Notes under the pieces: generated by a model
What the model was told of the DNA's origin: nothing
Database searches by the model: none
What the model saw: only the letters and a program-made list of their open reading frames with translations
Assembly (NCBI GenBank): GCA_902774335.1
Contig: CACYHW010000006.1
Location: 142,513 to 206,512, forward strand
Direction: 5' to 3'
Length of the DNA: 64,000 nucleotides
Source: an uncultured Bacteroidales bacterium
GTDB lineage: Bacteria > Bacteroidota > Bacteroidia > Bacteroidales > Bacteroidaceae
Part shown: positions 1 through 9,400 of the stretch, one piece after another
How positions within the stretch are numbered: the first letter of the stretch is position 1
How the letters are laid out: every line of letters begins with the position of its first letter
Made by a program: the position numbers and the translations under genes

Positions 1-1300
1 GACGACCCACAAAGTTGCGGTTGGAGGTCGATATGCTCAGCTTTCCTGCGGGAACCTTATCGGGGTTCATGGCCAGACAGGCCGAGCATGACGGCAGACG
101 CAGCTCAAAGCCGGCATCGGCCAATACCTTATCAATACCCTCATCTATTATCTGCTTACGTACCAGCCATGAGCCGGGAACCAGCCATGCGGTAACGTTA
201 TCGGCCTTCTTATGACCCTTTACCACACTTGCAAAAGCGCGGAAATCCTCAATGCGGCCGTTGGTGCAGGCACCCAGAAAACACCAGTCAACAGGTGTGC
301 CCTCCAGCTTCTGTCCCGGCTCAAACTGCATATAGTCAAGCTGGGTCTTAAGCTGCACGCGCTCCATATCACTCATGCCGTCATAAGTGGGAATGGTGCC
401 GTCAACGGCTATGCCCGCACCGGGGTTGGTTCCGTAGGTTATGCGCGGTGCAATGTCATCGGCATAATAGGTTACCTCCTTGTCAAACACCGCATCGTCA
501 TCAGTATGGAGCTCACGCCATGATGCCACCGCCATATCCCAGTCGGCACCCTTGGGGGCATACTCGCGACCCTTCAGATATGCAAACGTAGTCTCATCGG
601 GGGCAATCAGTCCGGCGCGGCTGCCCATCTCAATCGATAGGTTGGACAGCGTGAGTCGGCCCTCCATGCTCATGTCGCGAATAACCTGGCCGGCATACTC
701 AACAGCATATCCCGTAGCACCTGATGTGGTCATGCGGGCCATTATGTAGAGTGCCACATCCTTGGCTGTAACACAAGGAGCAAGCTTACCCTCTATGTTT
801 ATGCGCATGGTCTTGGGCTTGCTCTGCAGAATGCACTGCGAAGCCAGGACCTGGGCAACCTCGGATGTGCCTATACCCATTGCGATGGCACCCACCGCAC
901 CATGGGTCGATGTATGCGAGTCTCCGCACACAATGGTCATGCCAGGCAGTGAGAGAGCTTTCTCAGGACCCACCACATGGATAATTCCGTTATCCTTTGA
1001 ACCCATCTCAAAATGGGTAATCCCAAACTCACGACAGTTGGCCTTAAGTGTCTCCACCTGCTTGCGGCCCACAGGATCATCAATACGCTCCTGATTATCG
1101 GACGGGGTATTATGATCCGGCATAGCGTATATGCGCTCCGGGCAGCGTACGCCCACCTTCTTGTCACGCAGGGTATCGAATGCCTGCGGGGTGGTAACCT
1201 CGTGGCAGTACAGACGGTCTATGTACAACTGTGTGGGACCGTCGGGGATGGCCTGCACTACATGCGCATCCCATATCTTGTCAAACAGCGTCTTGCCCAT
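1..1300 (-). CDS. leuC: 3-isopropylmalate dehydratase large subunit (partial, runs off the left edge)
   Basis: Reading the minus strand from ATG at 1298-1300 gives an open frame to the window edge, about 433 of the usual ~465 residues. It begins [15 protein letters not shown] and carries [11 protein letters not shown] near residue 130, GACTNGR, and SCSACLAMN near the visible end. These hold the three cysteine positions that bind the 4Fe-4S cluster in the aconitase family. With LeuD it isomerises 2-isopropylmalate to 3-isopropylmalate in leucine synthesis; in citramalate-using organisms the same enzyme also serves isoleucine synthesis. The start lies 20 nt inside the end of leuA, so translation is probably coupled. 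leuD and leuB are likely just beyond the edge, which is an inference. Confidence 0.96.
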   Translation of the reverse strand, partial: MGKTLFDKIWDAHVVQAIPDGPTQLYIDRLYCHEVTTPQAFDTLRDKKVGVRCPERIYAMPDHNTPSDNQERIDDPVGRKQVETLKANCREFGITHFEMGSKDNGIIHVVGPEKALSLPGMTIVCGDSHTSTHGAVGAIAMGIGTSEVAQVLASQCILQSKPKTMRINIEGKLAPCVTAKDVALYIMARMTTSGATGYAVEYAGQVIRDMSMEGRLTLSNLSIEMGSRAGLIAPDETTFAYLKGREYAPKGADWDMAVASWRELHTDDDAVFDKEVTYYADDIAPRITYGTNPGAGIAVDGTIPTYDGMSDMERVQLKTQLDYMQFEPGQKLEGTPVDWCFLGACTNGRIEDFRAFASVVKGHKKADNVTAWLVPGSWLVRKQIIDEGIDKVLADAGFELRLPSCSACLAMNPDKVPAGKLSISTSNRNFVGR

Positions 1301-2807
1301 CACTCTCAGGTCTGAATTTGTTTATACAATCTATATACGCCTCAACGCTGGCGGTAACGATATCCGTATCGGACCCGAAACCGTAGTACAGATGGTTGTC
1401 ATTCTCCACCTGCATATGCACCTTACAGGCATCATCCGATCCCTTTGACAGGGCCTGGATGGTCATCTCCTTAAGCGTCATGGTACGTTTGATTATCTTC
1501 TTGAGCGCCTTGATCGATGCATCCAGCGGTCCGTTTCCGGTCGATGAAGCGTCAAACACCTGACCATCCACACTCAGACGGATAGTGGCATCGGGCACCA
1601 CACCCTTGCCGGTGGTAACCTGGAGAGCCTCCAGACGCACATGCTTTTTGGCCGATAAGTCCGCACCGGCAAGCATCAGTATATCATCATCGGTAAGTTC
1701 CTTCTTCTTGTCGGCCAGTTTCAGGAATGCCTCATATATGCGGTTTATTGCCACTGAATCAACCTTTACGCCCAGAGCATTGAGCCTATGCTTGAGTGCT
1801 GCGCGTCCCGAGCGGGCGGTAAGTACTATGTTGGCCTCTTCCAGACCCACATCCTTGGGGTTGATTATCTCATACGTGCTGGTGTTCTTGAGCACGCCGT
1901 CCTGATGTATGCCGCTGGAGTGCGCAAATGCGTTTCGGCCCACAATAGCCTTGTTGAACTGCACCGGCATGCTCATGAGCGATGACACCAGACGGCTGGC
2001 TGCAGTTATGCGCTGGGTGTTGATTCCGCACTCCAGGGGCAGGTTATGGTGGCACTTAAGGATCATTGCTATCTCCTCAAGCGATGTGTTGCCGGCCCTC
2101 TCGCCTACTCCGTTTATGGTTACCTCTACCTGGCGGGCTCCGTTCAGGATTCCGCTCATGGTGTTGGCTGTAGCCATTCCCAAATCGTTATGGCAGTGTG
2201 TGGAGAGTATGGCCTTTCCGTTGGCCAGACCATCTACATGCTCCATCAGGTACTTTATCTTGGCTCCGAACTCATCGGGCAGACAGTAACCTGTGGTATC
2301 GGGTATGTTTATTATGGTGGCGCCGGCCTTGATGGCAGCCTCGGCCACACGCGCCAGGTATTCATTATCCGTACGGCCGGCATCCTCGGCGTAGAACTCC
2401 ACCTCACAGCGCTTGGACGCAGCATACTTTACGGCTGCCACCGCACGCTCCAGGATCTCCTCACGAGTGCTGTTGAACTTGTATCGGATGTGCTCGTCGC
2501 TGGTGCCTATTCCGGTGTGGATACGCTTTAGCCTTGCGTACTGCAGGGCATCGGCGGCTGCGTCTATATCGGCCTCAACGGCACGGGTCAGGGCGCAGAT
2601 AATAGGGTTGCTCACGGCTTTTGATATCTCCACTACCGAGTTGAAATCACCCGGGCTGCTTACCGGAAATCCGGCCTCAATCACATCCACGCCCAACTGC
2701 TCGAGTTGGCGTGCCACCTCAATCTTCTCAATGGTGTTGAGCTGGCAGCCCGGGACCTGTTCGCCGTCCCGGAGTGTGGTGTCAAAGAAAATGATCCTGT
2801 CTGACAT
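1281..2807 (-). CDS. leuA: 2-isopropylmalate synthase family protein (LeuA)
   Basis: 508 aa from the ATG at 2805-2807 ([17 protein letters not shown]); an in-frame start 27 nt upstream would add nine unconserved residues. The N-terminal HMGL-like TIM barrel has the RDGEQ motif and [11 protein letters not shown] with the metal-binding HxH pair. The C-terminal ~150 residues form a LeuA-type allosteric domain (GNGPLDAS). It condenses acetyl-CoA with 2-oxoisovalerate as the first committed step of leucine synthesis. Length and regulatory domain fit LeuA, but the nearest relatives include citramalate synthases, and the isoleucine-rich leader peptide upstream keeps that alternative open. It overlaps leuC by 20 nt. 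Confidence 0.93.
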   Translation of the reverse strand: MSDRIIFFDTTLRDGEQVPGCQLNTIEKIEVARQLEQLGVDVIEAGFPVSSPGDFNSVVEISKAVSNPIICALTRAVEADIDAAADALQYARLKRIHTGIGTSDEHIRYKFNSTREEILERAVAAVKYAASKRCEVEFYAEDAGRTDNEYLARVAEAAIKAGATIINIPDTTGYCLPDEFGAKIKYLMEHVDGLANGKAILSTHCHNDLGMATANTMSGILNGARQVEVTINGVGERAGNTSLEEIAMILKCHHNLPLECGINTQRITAASRLVSSLMSMPVQFNKAIVGRNAFAHSSGIHQDGVLKNTSTYEIINPKDVGLEEANIVLTARSGRAALKHRLNALGVKVDSVAINRIYEAFLKLADKKKELTDDDILMLAGADLSAKKHVRLEALQVTTGKGVVPDATIRLSVDGQVFDASSTGNGPLDASIKALKKIIKRTMTLKEMTIQALSKGSDDACKVHMQVENDNHLYYGFGSDTDIVTASVEAYIDCINKFRPESDGQDAV

Positions 2808-2830
2808 TCTATTTTGTTTGTTAATGTTGG

Positions 2831-2870
2831 TCAAACAAAAAAGCCTCTCTCACATCTGTGAGAAAGGCTT
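2831..2870 (-). terminator. Attenuator terminator in the leuA leader
   Basis: On the minus strand a 13-position stem (arms 2858-2870 and 2841-2853, loop AGAT, one G-U pair) runs into a T-rich tract reading TTTTTTG, 24 nt before the leuA start. Its 5' arm can pair instead with 2909-2917, part of the leader-peptide gene, giving a 9-bp antiterminator. It therefore reads as a conditional terminator controlled by leader translation. Confidence 0.85.
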
Positions 2871-2903
2871 TTGCATTTATTTTAACTCTGTCAGATATAT
2901 GCG

Positions 2904-2969
2904 TCAGGCTTCCTCACACCGGCAGTCCGGAATGATAATGGAAATAATAATGAAGCCCTGCAGTCGCAT
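2904..2969 (-). CDS. Isoleucine-rich leader peptide of the leu operon (21 aa)
   Basis: ATG at 2967-2969 opens a 21-codon frame ending TGA at 2904-2906: MRLQGFIIISIIIPDCRCEE plus Ala. Six of seven consecutive codons (2931-2951) encode isoleucine. The frame lies between a clear promoter (3004-3034) and the attenuator hairpin. Three mutually exclusive helices are visible: 2952-2957 with 2907-2912 (protector), 2909-2917 with 2858-2866 (antiterminator), and the terminator itself. A ribosome stalled at the Ile codons would cover the first segment and favour read-through into leuA. This is the classical layout of amino-acid attenuation. Control by charged tRNA-Ile rather than tRNA-Leu is inferred from codon content. 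Confidence 0.85.
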   Translation of the reverse strand: MRLQGFIIISIIIPDCRCEEA

Positions 2970-3003
2970 AAATCTTTCTAGTCGTTTTCTCTTAAATCGA
3001 CCG

Positions 3004-3034
3004 CAAAGGTAAATACTCCTGTCAAACTGACAAA
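3004..3034 (-). promoter_or_regulatory. Promoter of the leu leader/operon
   Basis: Minus strand: TTTG (3031-3034), 19-nt spacer, TACCTTTG (3004-3011). This matches the Bacteroidetes primary sigma consensus TTTG-N19-21-TAnnTTTG. Transcription would start near 2997, about 28 nt before the leader-peptide ATG. Confidence 0.8.
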
Positions 3035-3059
3035 ACAAAATCCCAAAATTTTCAAAAGG

Positions 3060-3115
3060 TGACAAAGGGGACGGTTCCGTTTGGCTCGAACCAAACGGAA
3101 CCGTCCCCTTTGTCA
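3060..3115. repeat. Perfect 25-bp palindrome, GGGGACGGTTC family (copy A)
   Basis: Arms 3060-3084 and 3091-3115 are perfect reverse complements around a 6-nt loop. A second, longer copy with the same core lies at 27300-27367. The sequence resembles short REP-like palindromes, but no RAYT transposase is present in the window, so mobility is only an inference. It separates the leu promoter region from the kinase operon. Confidence 0.9.
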
Positions 3116-3124
3116 TCTTTTTTG

Positions 3125-3132
3125 TATCTTTG
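3125..3132 (+). promoter_or_regulatory. -7 box of the kinase/peptidase/PqqD/ABC operon
   Basis: TATCTTTG matches TAnnTTTG. It ends 6 nt before the ATG at 3139, so the transcript would be nearly leaderless. No TTTG at the usual 19-21 nt spacing is visible; the TTTG at the end of palindrome A is only 12 nt away. Confidence 0.6.
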
Positions 3133-3138
3133 CAATTA

Positions 3139-3993
3139 ATGGAGAAGGAGTATTATATAGTTGCGGAGCATTTGTTTTGCGTTGAGGGCCAGGATAGTAT
3201 ACTGGGGCTCCTGACAAACTATACTCCTTTCAAGACCCACCAAAGGGACGATGCACTCTTTAGCCTGACCGTTGTAGAGGGAGGACCAATACAGTATATT
3301 GAGGAACTGCGGCAGGATGAGGAGGGGCAGGATATTGTGTGTGGACATACTGAGCAGGGTGATGCGGTTTTTGAGTTCCTATGGAGTGGCCGTACGGCCG
3401 GATGGCTGGTTTGCACAGCCGGATATCGCCAGGGCACTCTTCACTTAAGCGGATTCCAGGTTAAGGCGGCTGTTGACAATGCTCTTATGATACTCTTTGC
3501 TATGGCATCGGCCTGCTCGGGTACGGTGCTGTTCCATGCAGCGGCAGTGTCGCTTGACGGCAAGAGCTATATGTTCCTGGGCAAGAGCGGTACAGGCAAG
3601 AGCACCCATGCCAGGCTTTGGCTGCAGAACCTGCAGGGCGTGGAGCTCATGAACGATGACAACCCCGCTGTCCGCATAAAGGCCGATGGCACCGCCACCG
3701 TCTACGGAACGCCCTGGAGCGGCAAGACCCCCTGTTACCGCAACATCAGCTCACCGCTGGGCGGCGTAGTGCTGCTAAGTCAGGCTCCCTACAACAAGAT
3801 AACAAGGCTCAACGGCATAGGCGCATACGCGGCGGTGGTTGCCAGCATATCGGGCAAACGCTGGGACAGCAGGATTGCCGACGGCCTGCATGAGACAGAG
3901 AATGCTCTTGCCGCAGGCGTACCCATGTGGCATCTGGCTTGCCTTCCCGATGCCGATGCAGCTCACCTTTGTAAAGATACAATAGCGGTATGA
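3139..3993 (+). CDS. HprK-like P-loop kinase of a peptide-modification-type cluster
   Basis: 284 aa from ATG at 3139; a TTG three codons upstream also opens the frame but overlaps the -7 box. The Walker A motif GKSGTGKST (residues ~148-156) follows FHAAAV, and LMNDDNP (~170-175) is the likely Mg-binding acidic pair. This arrangement is typical of HprK/PEP-carboxykinase-fold proteins that occur beside PqqD-like proteins in Bacteroidetes and beside lasso-peptide genes. In some lasso clusters a related kinase phosphorylates the peptide. Here it begins a four-gene unit with protease, PqqD-like protein and exporter, each joined by an ATGA overlap. Phosphorylation of a small peptide is an inference; no substrate is proven by sequence. 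Confidence 0.75.
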   Translation: MEKEYYIVAEHLFCVEGQDSILGLLTNYTPFKTHQRDDALFSLTVVEGGPIQYIEELRQDEEGQDIVCGHTEQGDAVFEFLWSGRTAGWLVCTAGYRQGTLHLSGFQVKAAVDNALMILFAMASACSGTVLFHAAAVSLDGKSYMFLGKSGTGKSTHARLWLQNLQGVELMNDDNPAVRIKADGTATVYGTPWSGKTPCYRNISSPLGGVVLLSQAPYNKITRLNGIGAYAAVVASISGKRWDSRIADGLHETENALAAGVPMWHLACLPDADAAHLCKDTIAV

Positions 3994-4436
3994 CCGATGA
4001 CGTTATAATAAAGGAGGCTGTCCGCCTGGTGCAGGACGGCGTGAGCGTGACTTTCCCGGTCAAGGGGCGCAGCATGCTGCCGTTCATCTTTGGCGGGCGG
4101 GACAGCGTGATACTGCAAAAGCCGGAGCATCTGCGCGTAGGGCTGGTTGTGCTGGCACAGGTGGGGCCCGATACTTACGTGGTGCACCGCATTATAAAAA
4201 TCACGCCTGACCTCATAACACTTATGGGCGACGGCAATATACGCGGCACGGAAAGTTGTACGCCCGCCCAGGTACTGGCTATTGCCACCCATGTGGTCAG
4301 GCCCAATGGCAAACGCCGCCCGCTTGACTCCTTTGCCAAACTGGCCTTGGCGCACATCTGGTATATAATAAGACCTTTGCGCAGGTACATCCTGGCAGGA
4401 TTAAGGATATTAAGACCGAAAAAATACAAGATATGA
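3990..4436 (+). CDS. S24/S26 (signal-peptidase-like) protease
   Basis: 148 aa, starting in the ATGA shared with the kinase stop. KGRSMLP (Ser28) matches the catalytic serine box of S26 peptidases. VVHRI (His66) followed by GDGN (80-83) resembles the SipW/ER-type signal peptidases, which use histidine where the bacterial LepB type uses lysine. The C-terminus (~residues 115-145) is basic and hydrophobic and could associate with the membrane. In this setting it is a candidate leader peptidase for a small modified peptide; that role is inferred from its neighbours. It is shorter than LepB and lacks clear N-terminal membrane anchors. Confidence 0.75.
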   Translation: MTDDVIIKEAVRLVQDGVSVTFPVKGRSMLPFIFGGRDSVILQKPEHLRVGLVVLAQVGPDTYVVHRIIKITPDLITLMGDGNIRGTESCTPAQVLAIATHVVRPNGKRRPLDSFAKLALAHIWYIIRPLRRYILAGLRILRPKKYKI

Positions 4437-4702
4437 AGATAAAGAAAGGATTCATCCTCCGCACCGTCTGCGGAGAGAACGTAATAGTAGGCGAAGGCCT
4501 TGACGCCATCAACTTCGGGCGCATGCTCTCTCTTAACGAAACTGCCGCTTTCCTCTGGAAAAAGGCAATGGAATACGGTGACTTTACGGCAGATAGCCTG
4601 GCCGATGCACTCTGTCAGGAGTATGACGTGGATCAGGCTCAGGCGCTTAATGACGTAAAGGAAACCTTAGACAACTGGACTAAACTGGGAGTGATAGAAT
4701 GA
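4433..4702 (+). CDS. PqqD family protein (RiPP-recognition-element-like)
   Basis: 89 aa, ATGA-overlapped with genes on both sides. The pattern of a short beta hairpin (GENVIVGEG), LNETAAFLW, and an acidic helical C-terminal half ending in LDNWTKLGVIE fits stand-alone PqqD proteins. PqqD-fold proteins bind leader peptides and deliver them to modifying enzymes. Its position between protease and exporter supports a role as the recognition subunit of the cluster. Which peptide it binds is unknown; the 39-aa peptide encoded at 6370-6489 has a YxxP element of the kind RRE proteins can bind, a suggestion only. Confidence 0.82.
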   Translation: MKIKKGFILRTVCGENVIVGEGLDAINFGRMLSLNETAAFLWKKAMEYGDFTADSLADALCQEYDVDQAQALNDVKETLDNWTKLGVIE

Positions 4703-6312
4703 AATATTCAAGCTGGATATGGCGTAACACACAAGGTATCCGCCTTAACACCGCGGTACGAATTGTGGCAGGCACGGCACAGGTTGCCATGGGCCTTCTC
4801 ATGGTATGGCTGAGCCGCCGCTTCATTGATGAGACCATCCGTACCGGCACCACCCGTGACGTCATTGTCATGGTCACATGGCTGGTGCTTACCGTAGTAG
4901 GCGGAGTCCTGCTGCGTCAGGTCTATTTCCTGCTCACCACCAAGGCAAGTATCCGCCAAACCAACGCCATACGCCTGCGCATGTTCAGCGGACTGTTCCG
5001 CCGCCAGCTCTATGACGAGAAAGAGATACACTCGGGTGATATCAGTTCCCGCCTTACCAAGGATATCGAGGTGGTATCAGAAACCACTACCGATACCCTG
5101 CCCCAGATGTGCATCACCTGCATCCAGCTTATAGGTGCATTCCTGCTGCTGCATTACTTTGACCGCTGGCTTGCCTGGGCCCTGCTCATAATGACTCCGC
5201 TTGCCATACTCATGGCCAAGTTCATAGGCCGTAAACTGCGCCAGATGACGCTTGACATACGTCAGGACGAGAGCCGCATACAGATGCAGGTACAGGAGGG
5301 CATGGAGAACAACGCCGTGCTGCGCGCCATGGGCAGCCAAGAGTGGATGACCGGCCGTCTTGACACCGCCCAGCAGAAACTAAAGGGCAACATAATGCGC
5401 CGCACCCGCTTTACCATAATGATTCGCATCATACTGGGCAGCGCATTTGGCCTGGGATATCTGCTTGCATTCGTATGGGGAGGCCTGCAATTGCGCAATG
5501 GCGCCATCACATTCGGTATCATGACATCGTTCCTGCAACTGGTAGGCCAGATACAGCATCCCGTAATGCAGCTGCTCAACCTGGTACCTCAGGTAATACA
5601 CTCCACCGCCAGCATAGACCGTCTGGCCGAACTTGAGAGCAACGCCGTGGCCGATACAGGCACGCTGCACCCCACCCTGCGCGGAATACGATTTGAAAAT
5701 GTTGATTTCCGATATGCAGGCGGTGACCGTCAGATACTGTCCGGTTTTACACATGATTTCCAGCCCGGCACCAAGACCGCCCTTATGGGTGAAACCGGTA
5801 TAGGCAAGACTACCCTGTTCCGCCTGATGCTTGGATTCATAAGCCCCGACAGCGGCAGCATAAATCTATATGATAACAACGAAAGCCTGACAGCAGGCGC
5901 AGAGACACGCCCCGATTTTGTGTTCGTACCCCAAGGCAATACACTCATGAGCGGCACCATCCGTTTCAACCTGCAGGTAGCCGATCCGGATGCATCGGAC
6001 GAAAAACTAAAAGAGGCCCTTCATACCGCCTGCGCCGATTTTGTTCAGGAACTCCCCGACGGTCTTGACACCCTACTCGGTGAGCGCGGCAGCGGACTTA
6101 GCGAAGGCCAGGCCCAAAGAATAGCAATAGCCCGAGGCTTACTGCGCCCGGGCTCCATATTGCTTCTTGATGAGATAAGTTCTTCACTCGATCCCGAGAC
6201 CGAGGCTGAACTCTATGCCCGCCTCTTCAAGGCCTATCCGCAAAAAACAATGATTTTCATCACCCATCGCCAGACCGTCACCTCCCTCTGCGATGAAACT
6301 CTGACTCTTTAA
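4699..6312 (+). CDS. ABC transporter, fused membrane and ATPase domains (peptide-exporter type)
   Basis: 537 aa. The N-terminal ~310 residues form a six-helix ABC exporter domain. The ATPase domain has Walker A GETGIGKTT (~362), signature LSEGQAQR (~466), Walker B SILLLDE (~485) and the switch histidine in ITHR (~521). There is no N-terminal C39 peptidase domain, so leader removal would need a separate protease, as offered by the S26-like gene two positions upstream. It is the last gene of the four-gene unit. Its TAA lies in the A-tract that serves as the T-tract of the opposing terminator at 6318-6353. Export of a modified peptide is inferred from context. Confidence 0.88.
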   Translation: MKYSSWIWRNTQGIRLNTAVRIVAGTAQVAMGLLMVWLSRRFIDETIRTGTTRDVIVMVTWLVLTVVGGVLLRQVYFLLTTKASIRQTNAIRLRMFSGLFRRQLYDEKEIHSGDISSRLTKDIEVVSETTTDTLPQMCITCIQLIGAFLLLHYFDRWLAWALLIMTPLAILMAKFIGRKLRQMTLDIRQDESRIQMQVQEGMENNAVLRAMGSQEWMTGRLDTAQQKLKGNIMRRTRFTIMIRIILGSAFGLGYLLAFVWGGLQLRNGAITFGIMTSFLQLVGQIQHPVMQLLNLVPQVIHSTASIDRLAELESNAVADTGTLHPTLRGIRFENVDFRYAGGDRQILSGFTHDFQPGTKTALMGETGIGKTTLFRLMLGFISPDSGSINLYDNNESLTAGAETRPDFVFVPQGNTLMSGTIRFNLQVADPDASDEKLKEALHTACADFVQELPDGLDTLLGERGSGLSEGQAQRIAIARGLLRPGSILLLDEISSSLDPETEAELYARLFKAYPQKTMIFITHRQTVTSLCDETLTL

Positions 6313-6353
6313 AAAACGTTTCCCTGTGTCACTGCAAGATGACACAGGGAAAC
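6311..6353 (-). terminator. Rho-independent terminator of the surface-protein unit
   Basis: A perfect 14-bp stem (6318-6331 with 6340-6353) is followed on the minus strand by G and TTTTTT (6311-6316). It lies 16 nt after the stop of the 39-aa peptide gene and touches the stop codon of the converging ABC transporter gene. Confidence 0.9.
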
Positions 6354-6369
6354 AATCCATTTGTGCTAT

Positions 6370-6489
6370 TTAATTAAATATATCATCCCAAGCGGAAGTG
6401 GTGTCTTCCCCACTACCAAAAAGGATTCCCTTTGTCATTTCCAGATTGATTACCTCCGTTACGGGCTTACTGTATATCTTCTTTTCCAT
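6370..6489 (-). CDS. 39-aa peptide with YxKP motif; possible RiPP-type precursor
   Basis: ATG at 6487-6489, TAA at 6370-6372. The peptide starts MEKKIYSKPVTEVINLE, continues with a Gly/Ser stretch (ILFGSGED) and ends acidic (SAWDDIFN). Small proteins with a Lys-rich start and a Y-x-K-P element are common in Bacteroidales; their function is not generally known. It starts 5 nt after the giant surface protein's stop and is followed by a terminator, so it belongs to that transcript. It also converges on the kinase/protease/PqqD/ABC unit. YxxP is reminiscent of lasso leader motifs, but no cyclase or B2 protease is present. Coding status is likely; the precursor role is speculative. Confidence 0.62.
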   Translation of the reverse strand: MEKKIYSKPVTEVINLEMTKGILFGSGEDTTSAWDDIFN

Positions 6490-6494
6490 AGTCG

Positions 6495-9400
6495 TCATTT
6501 CTTAATCATGATTGTTTTACCATTGTGTATATACAGTCCCGGAGCGGTTGGCTCAGTCTCCAGCAGGCGACCGTTCATGTCATACCACGTATTAATATCC
6601 ATCTCACCTGTTACCGTATCAAGTGTTCCCACAGCAGTAACTGTTCCGCTGTCACTCACAAGCCTTACAGTTATGCGGCTGGGCACATCCGTATCAGTGC
6701 CGGTAGCACCAAGGGCCGATGCCCGCATCGGAGCCCGCTGTGCTCCGTTCTTATACGTCAGGTAGCAGCGCATGGGCGGAACGCTTGCACCATCCTTGGC
6801 ATGCACAAACTGTCCAGCCTCGACATCATGTCCGTCAACAGTCTTGCTCTTGGACGCAAAACCGTAGATATGGCCCGTCATAGGCTCAGTACCATAGGTA
6901 AGGTTCGTATAGGTACCGGTAAACGTCCAGTCTCCACTGGTGGTGGCCAACCCGCCCGATACGTCATAACCGGCCGTACCGTGGAACAGTACAGGTACGC
7001 TGCCTGAACCCTCCGGCAGGAACAGATAAGGTTTGTTGGCAACAGTAGCTGTAACCTCATTCATTGTAGCTACCCAACCGTCAACAGCATCATAAGTCAC
7101 ATCCACAAACTCATACGCCTTACCGCCCTCAATATCTGTCAAGGCAAACGGCAGGCAGATGGTCGATGCCTTGCCACCAGTGAACTCACGGCGGAAAGCA
7201 ACCTTACCGTCCAGGTTGCCGGGCACCGTCTCCGACTCGCTCAGGATTGTGGCAGCCACAGCACCTTCAGGATTATTATTATCATTGATATCTTTTGGGG
7301 CTACACCCACGCTCGTGGCGTTCGAAACATCACCTATAGTGCAGTTATAGTAGTAGTTGGTGGCTAGACTACCGGAATCATGCCTGCCTGCTATGGCCCC
7401 CTTGCTGTAACCGACATCTGGAATGGTGGCACCTATTGCAAGGCAGCTGCTGACAGAACCCTTATATTGTTGTCCTATGATGCCACCGTAATTTCTACAG
7501 TTTGTTACGCCATTGCCGACAATGATAGTAGCCGAACTTATGCAATTTGAGACATTGCCGTCATTTTGTCCTACGATGCCGCCATATCTGTCGCATCCCG
7601 TCAGGTTATCAGCGACGGTGAGTACAGCTTGGCTTGTGCAGTTTATGACAGTGCCGGAGTATGAGTATCCCACAATGCCGCCATGATAGTCGGCATTGCT
7701 GACCACCGTATGAATGGCAACGTTACCGTCTACGTGGCAGTTGTTGACAGTGCCTATGAGTTGGTCGGTGTAATTAGGAAGAAATCCCACTATGCCGCCA
7801 ACATTATTGCAACCTGTGATACGGGCATCGCTCAGGGTCACGTTCTTCACGGTGCCCCTTACATAGCCGAATAGTCCCTGACATTCATCGTTACCTTTAT
7901 ATATACGTATGCCGCTGATGGTGTGTCCATCTCCATCGAAGGTGCCCCAGAACTCTTTATCATATTTGATGCCGATTGAGGTGTAGTTGTTCTCGGTGCT
8001 GGTGGCATCATTCCAGTCAGTTGTGTGGGCATAGGTAATATCATTGCCCAGCTTGAAGAACTTGCCATCGAATTTATCGGCGGTATAGCCGTCGATGCCG
8101 TTCACCATCTTGGCCAGCAGGTCGAGGCCTGCGGTAGTTGTGATTATATAAGGATGCGCCTCACTGCCGTCGGCTCCTGAGGCAATGCCCCATACATCGG
8201 TAATACCACTGACGGTTGCATCGCAGGCAGGCATTTTGAAGGTGTAAGTGTCGTTGCTATAGGTGACGGCAATGTCGTTGTCGTTGGCATCCTTTACTTT
8301 AATGTCAAGGACATACCCCCGAGGAATGCTACCGTTGTATGTAAACGTAACATTGGTGTTGCTGGCGTAGTAGGTGTCAGTACCGATGGTGACGCTCTCT
8401 CCTGAGGCAGTAACGCCATCAGCGAGGGTGAGGCTATGAACGCTACGGGCACCGTTGGGGTCGACGCTGCCGTTGCCCACATTGGTGGTGTTGCCACCCA
8501 CGGTGCAGTTGAGATAATAGTTGGCGGTTAAAGTGCCGCCGGCATCCACGGCCACTATTGCGCCCATTTTTAATACAGCCGGAATGGTAACACCTACTGC
8601 AAGGCAGTTGCTGATTGTGCCACCTGTGGCATATCCCACAATACCGCCGTATTTACTGCACGTTGTCAGTCCGTCAGAATCGATGAAGGTGACCGAGCTG
8701 GTACAGTTCGAGACGGAGCCATTGCCTGCTCCCACAATACCACCATGACTTTCGGCAGAGTTTACCACAGCTTGGATGGTGACGGTACCGTCAACGTGGC
8801 AATTATTGATAGAACCAATTGTGCTGTTGTCATAGTTGGTGAGATAACCCACTATTCCGCCAACATTCTGTTTACCTGTAATGTGGGCATCGCTTAGGGT
8901 CACGTTCTTCACCGTGCCGGCATAGACATAGCCGAACAGTCCCTGGTTCTTGCTTTCACCTTTGTAGATGCGTATGCCACTGATGGTATGGTCTTTGCCG
9001 TCAAAGGTGCCGCGGAAGCTATATTTCTGTGAGGTACCAATGGCAGTGTAGTTGTTCTCCGTGTCAGCACCCTCTTCGTTGGCTTCTTTGTGGGCATAGG
9101 TGATGTCGGCACCCAGCTGGAAGAAAAAGCCATTTGGATGTTCGCTGTCAGCACCATATCCCGTACCGCTGTTCACGCGGGTGGCCAGCAGGTCGAGATC
9201 TCTTGTGGTGGTGATGGTGTAAGCCGTGGCCTCGCTTGTGCCGTCGGCTCCGTCAGGGATACCCCAAACATCAACAATGATAGAGGCCTCGCCGTTTCCA
9301 TTCAGATACACACCGCATTCGCTGCTGTTATCGCAGGTGAAGTTCGCAACCGTTCCATTGCCGTTGAGACCGCTGGTAAACACACCGGTATTATTCTGCA

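Noticed and set aside
3139-6489. A standard lasso-peptide cluster
   Set aside because: The kinase, PqqD and ABC genes fit, but no asparagine-synthetase-like cyclase or transglutaminase-like B2 protease is present, and the protease is S26-like.
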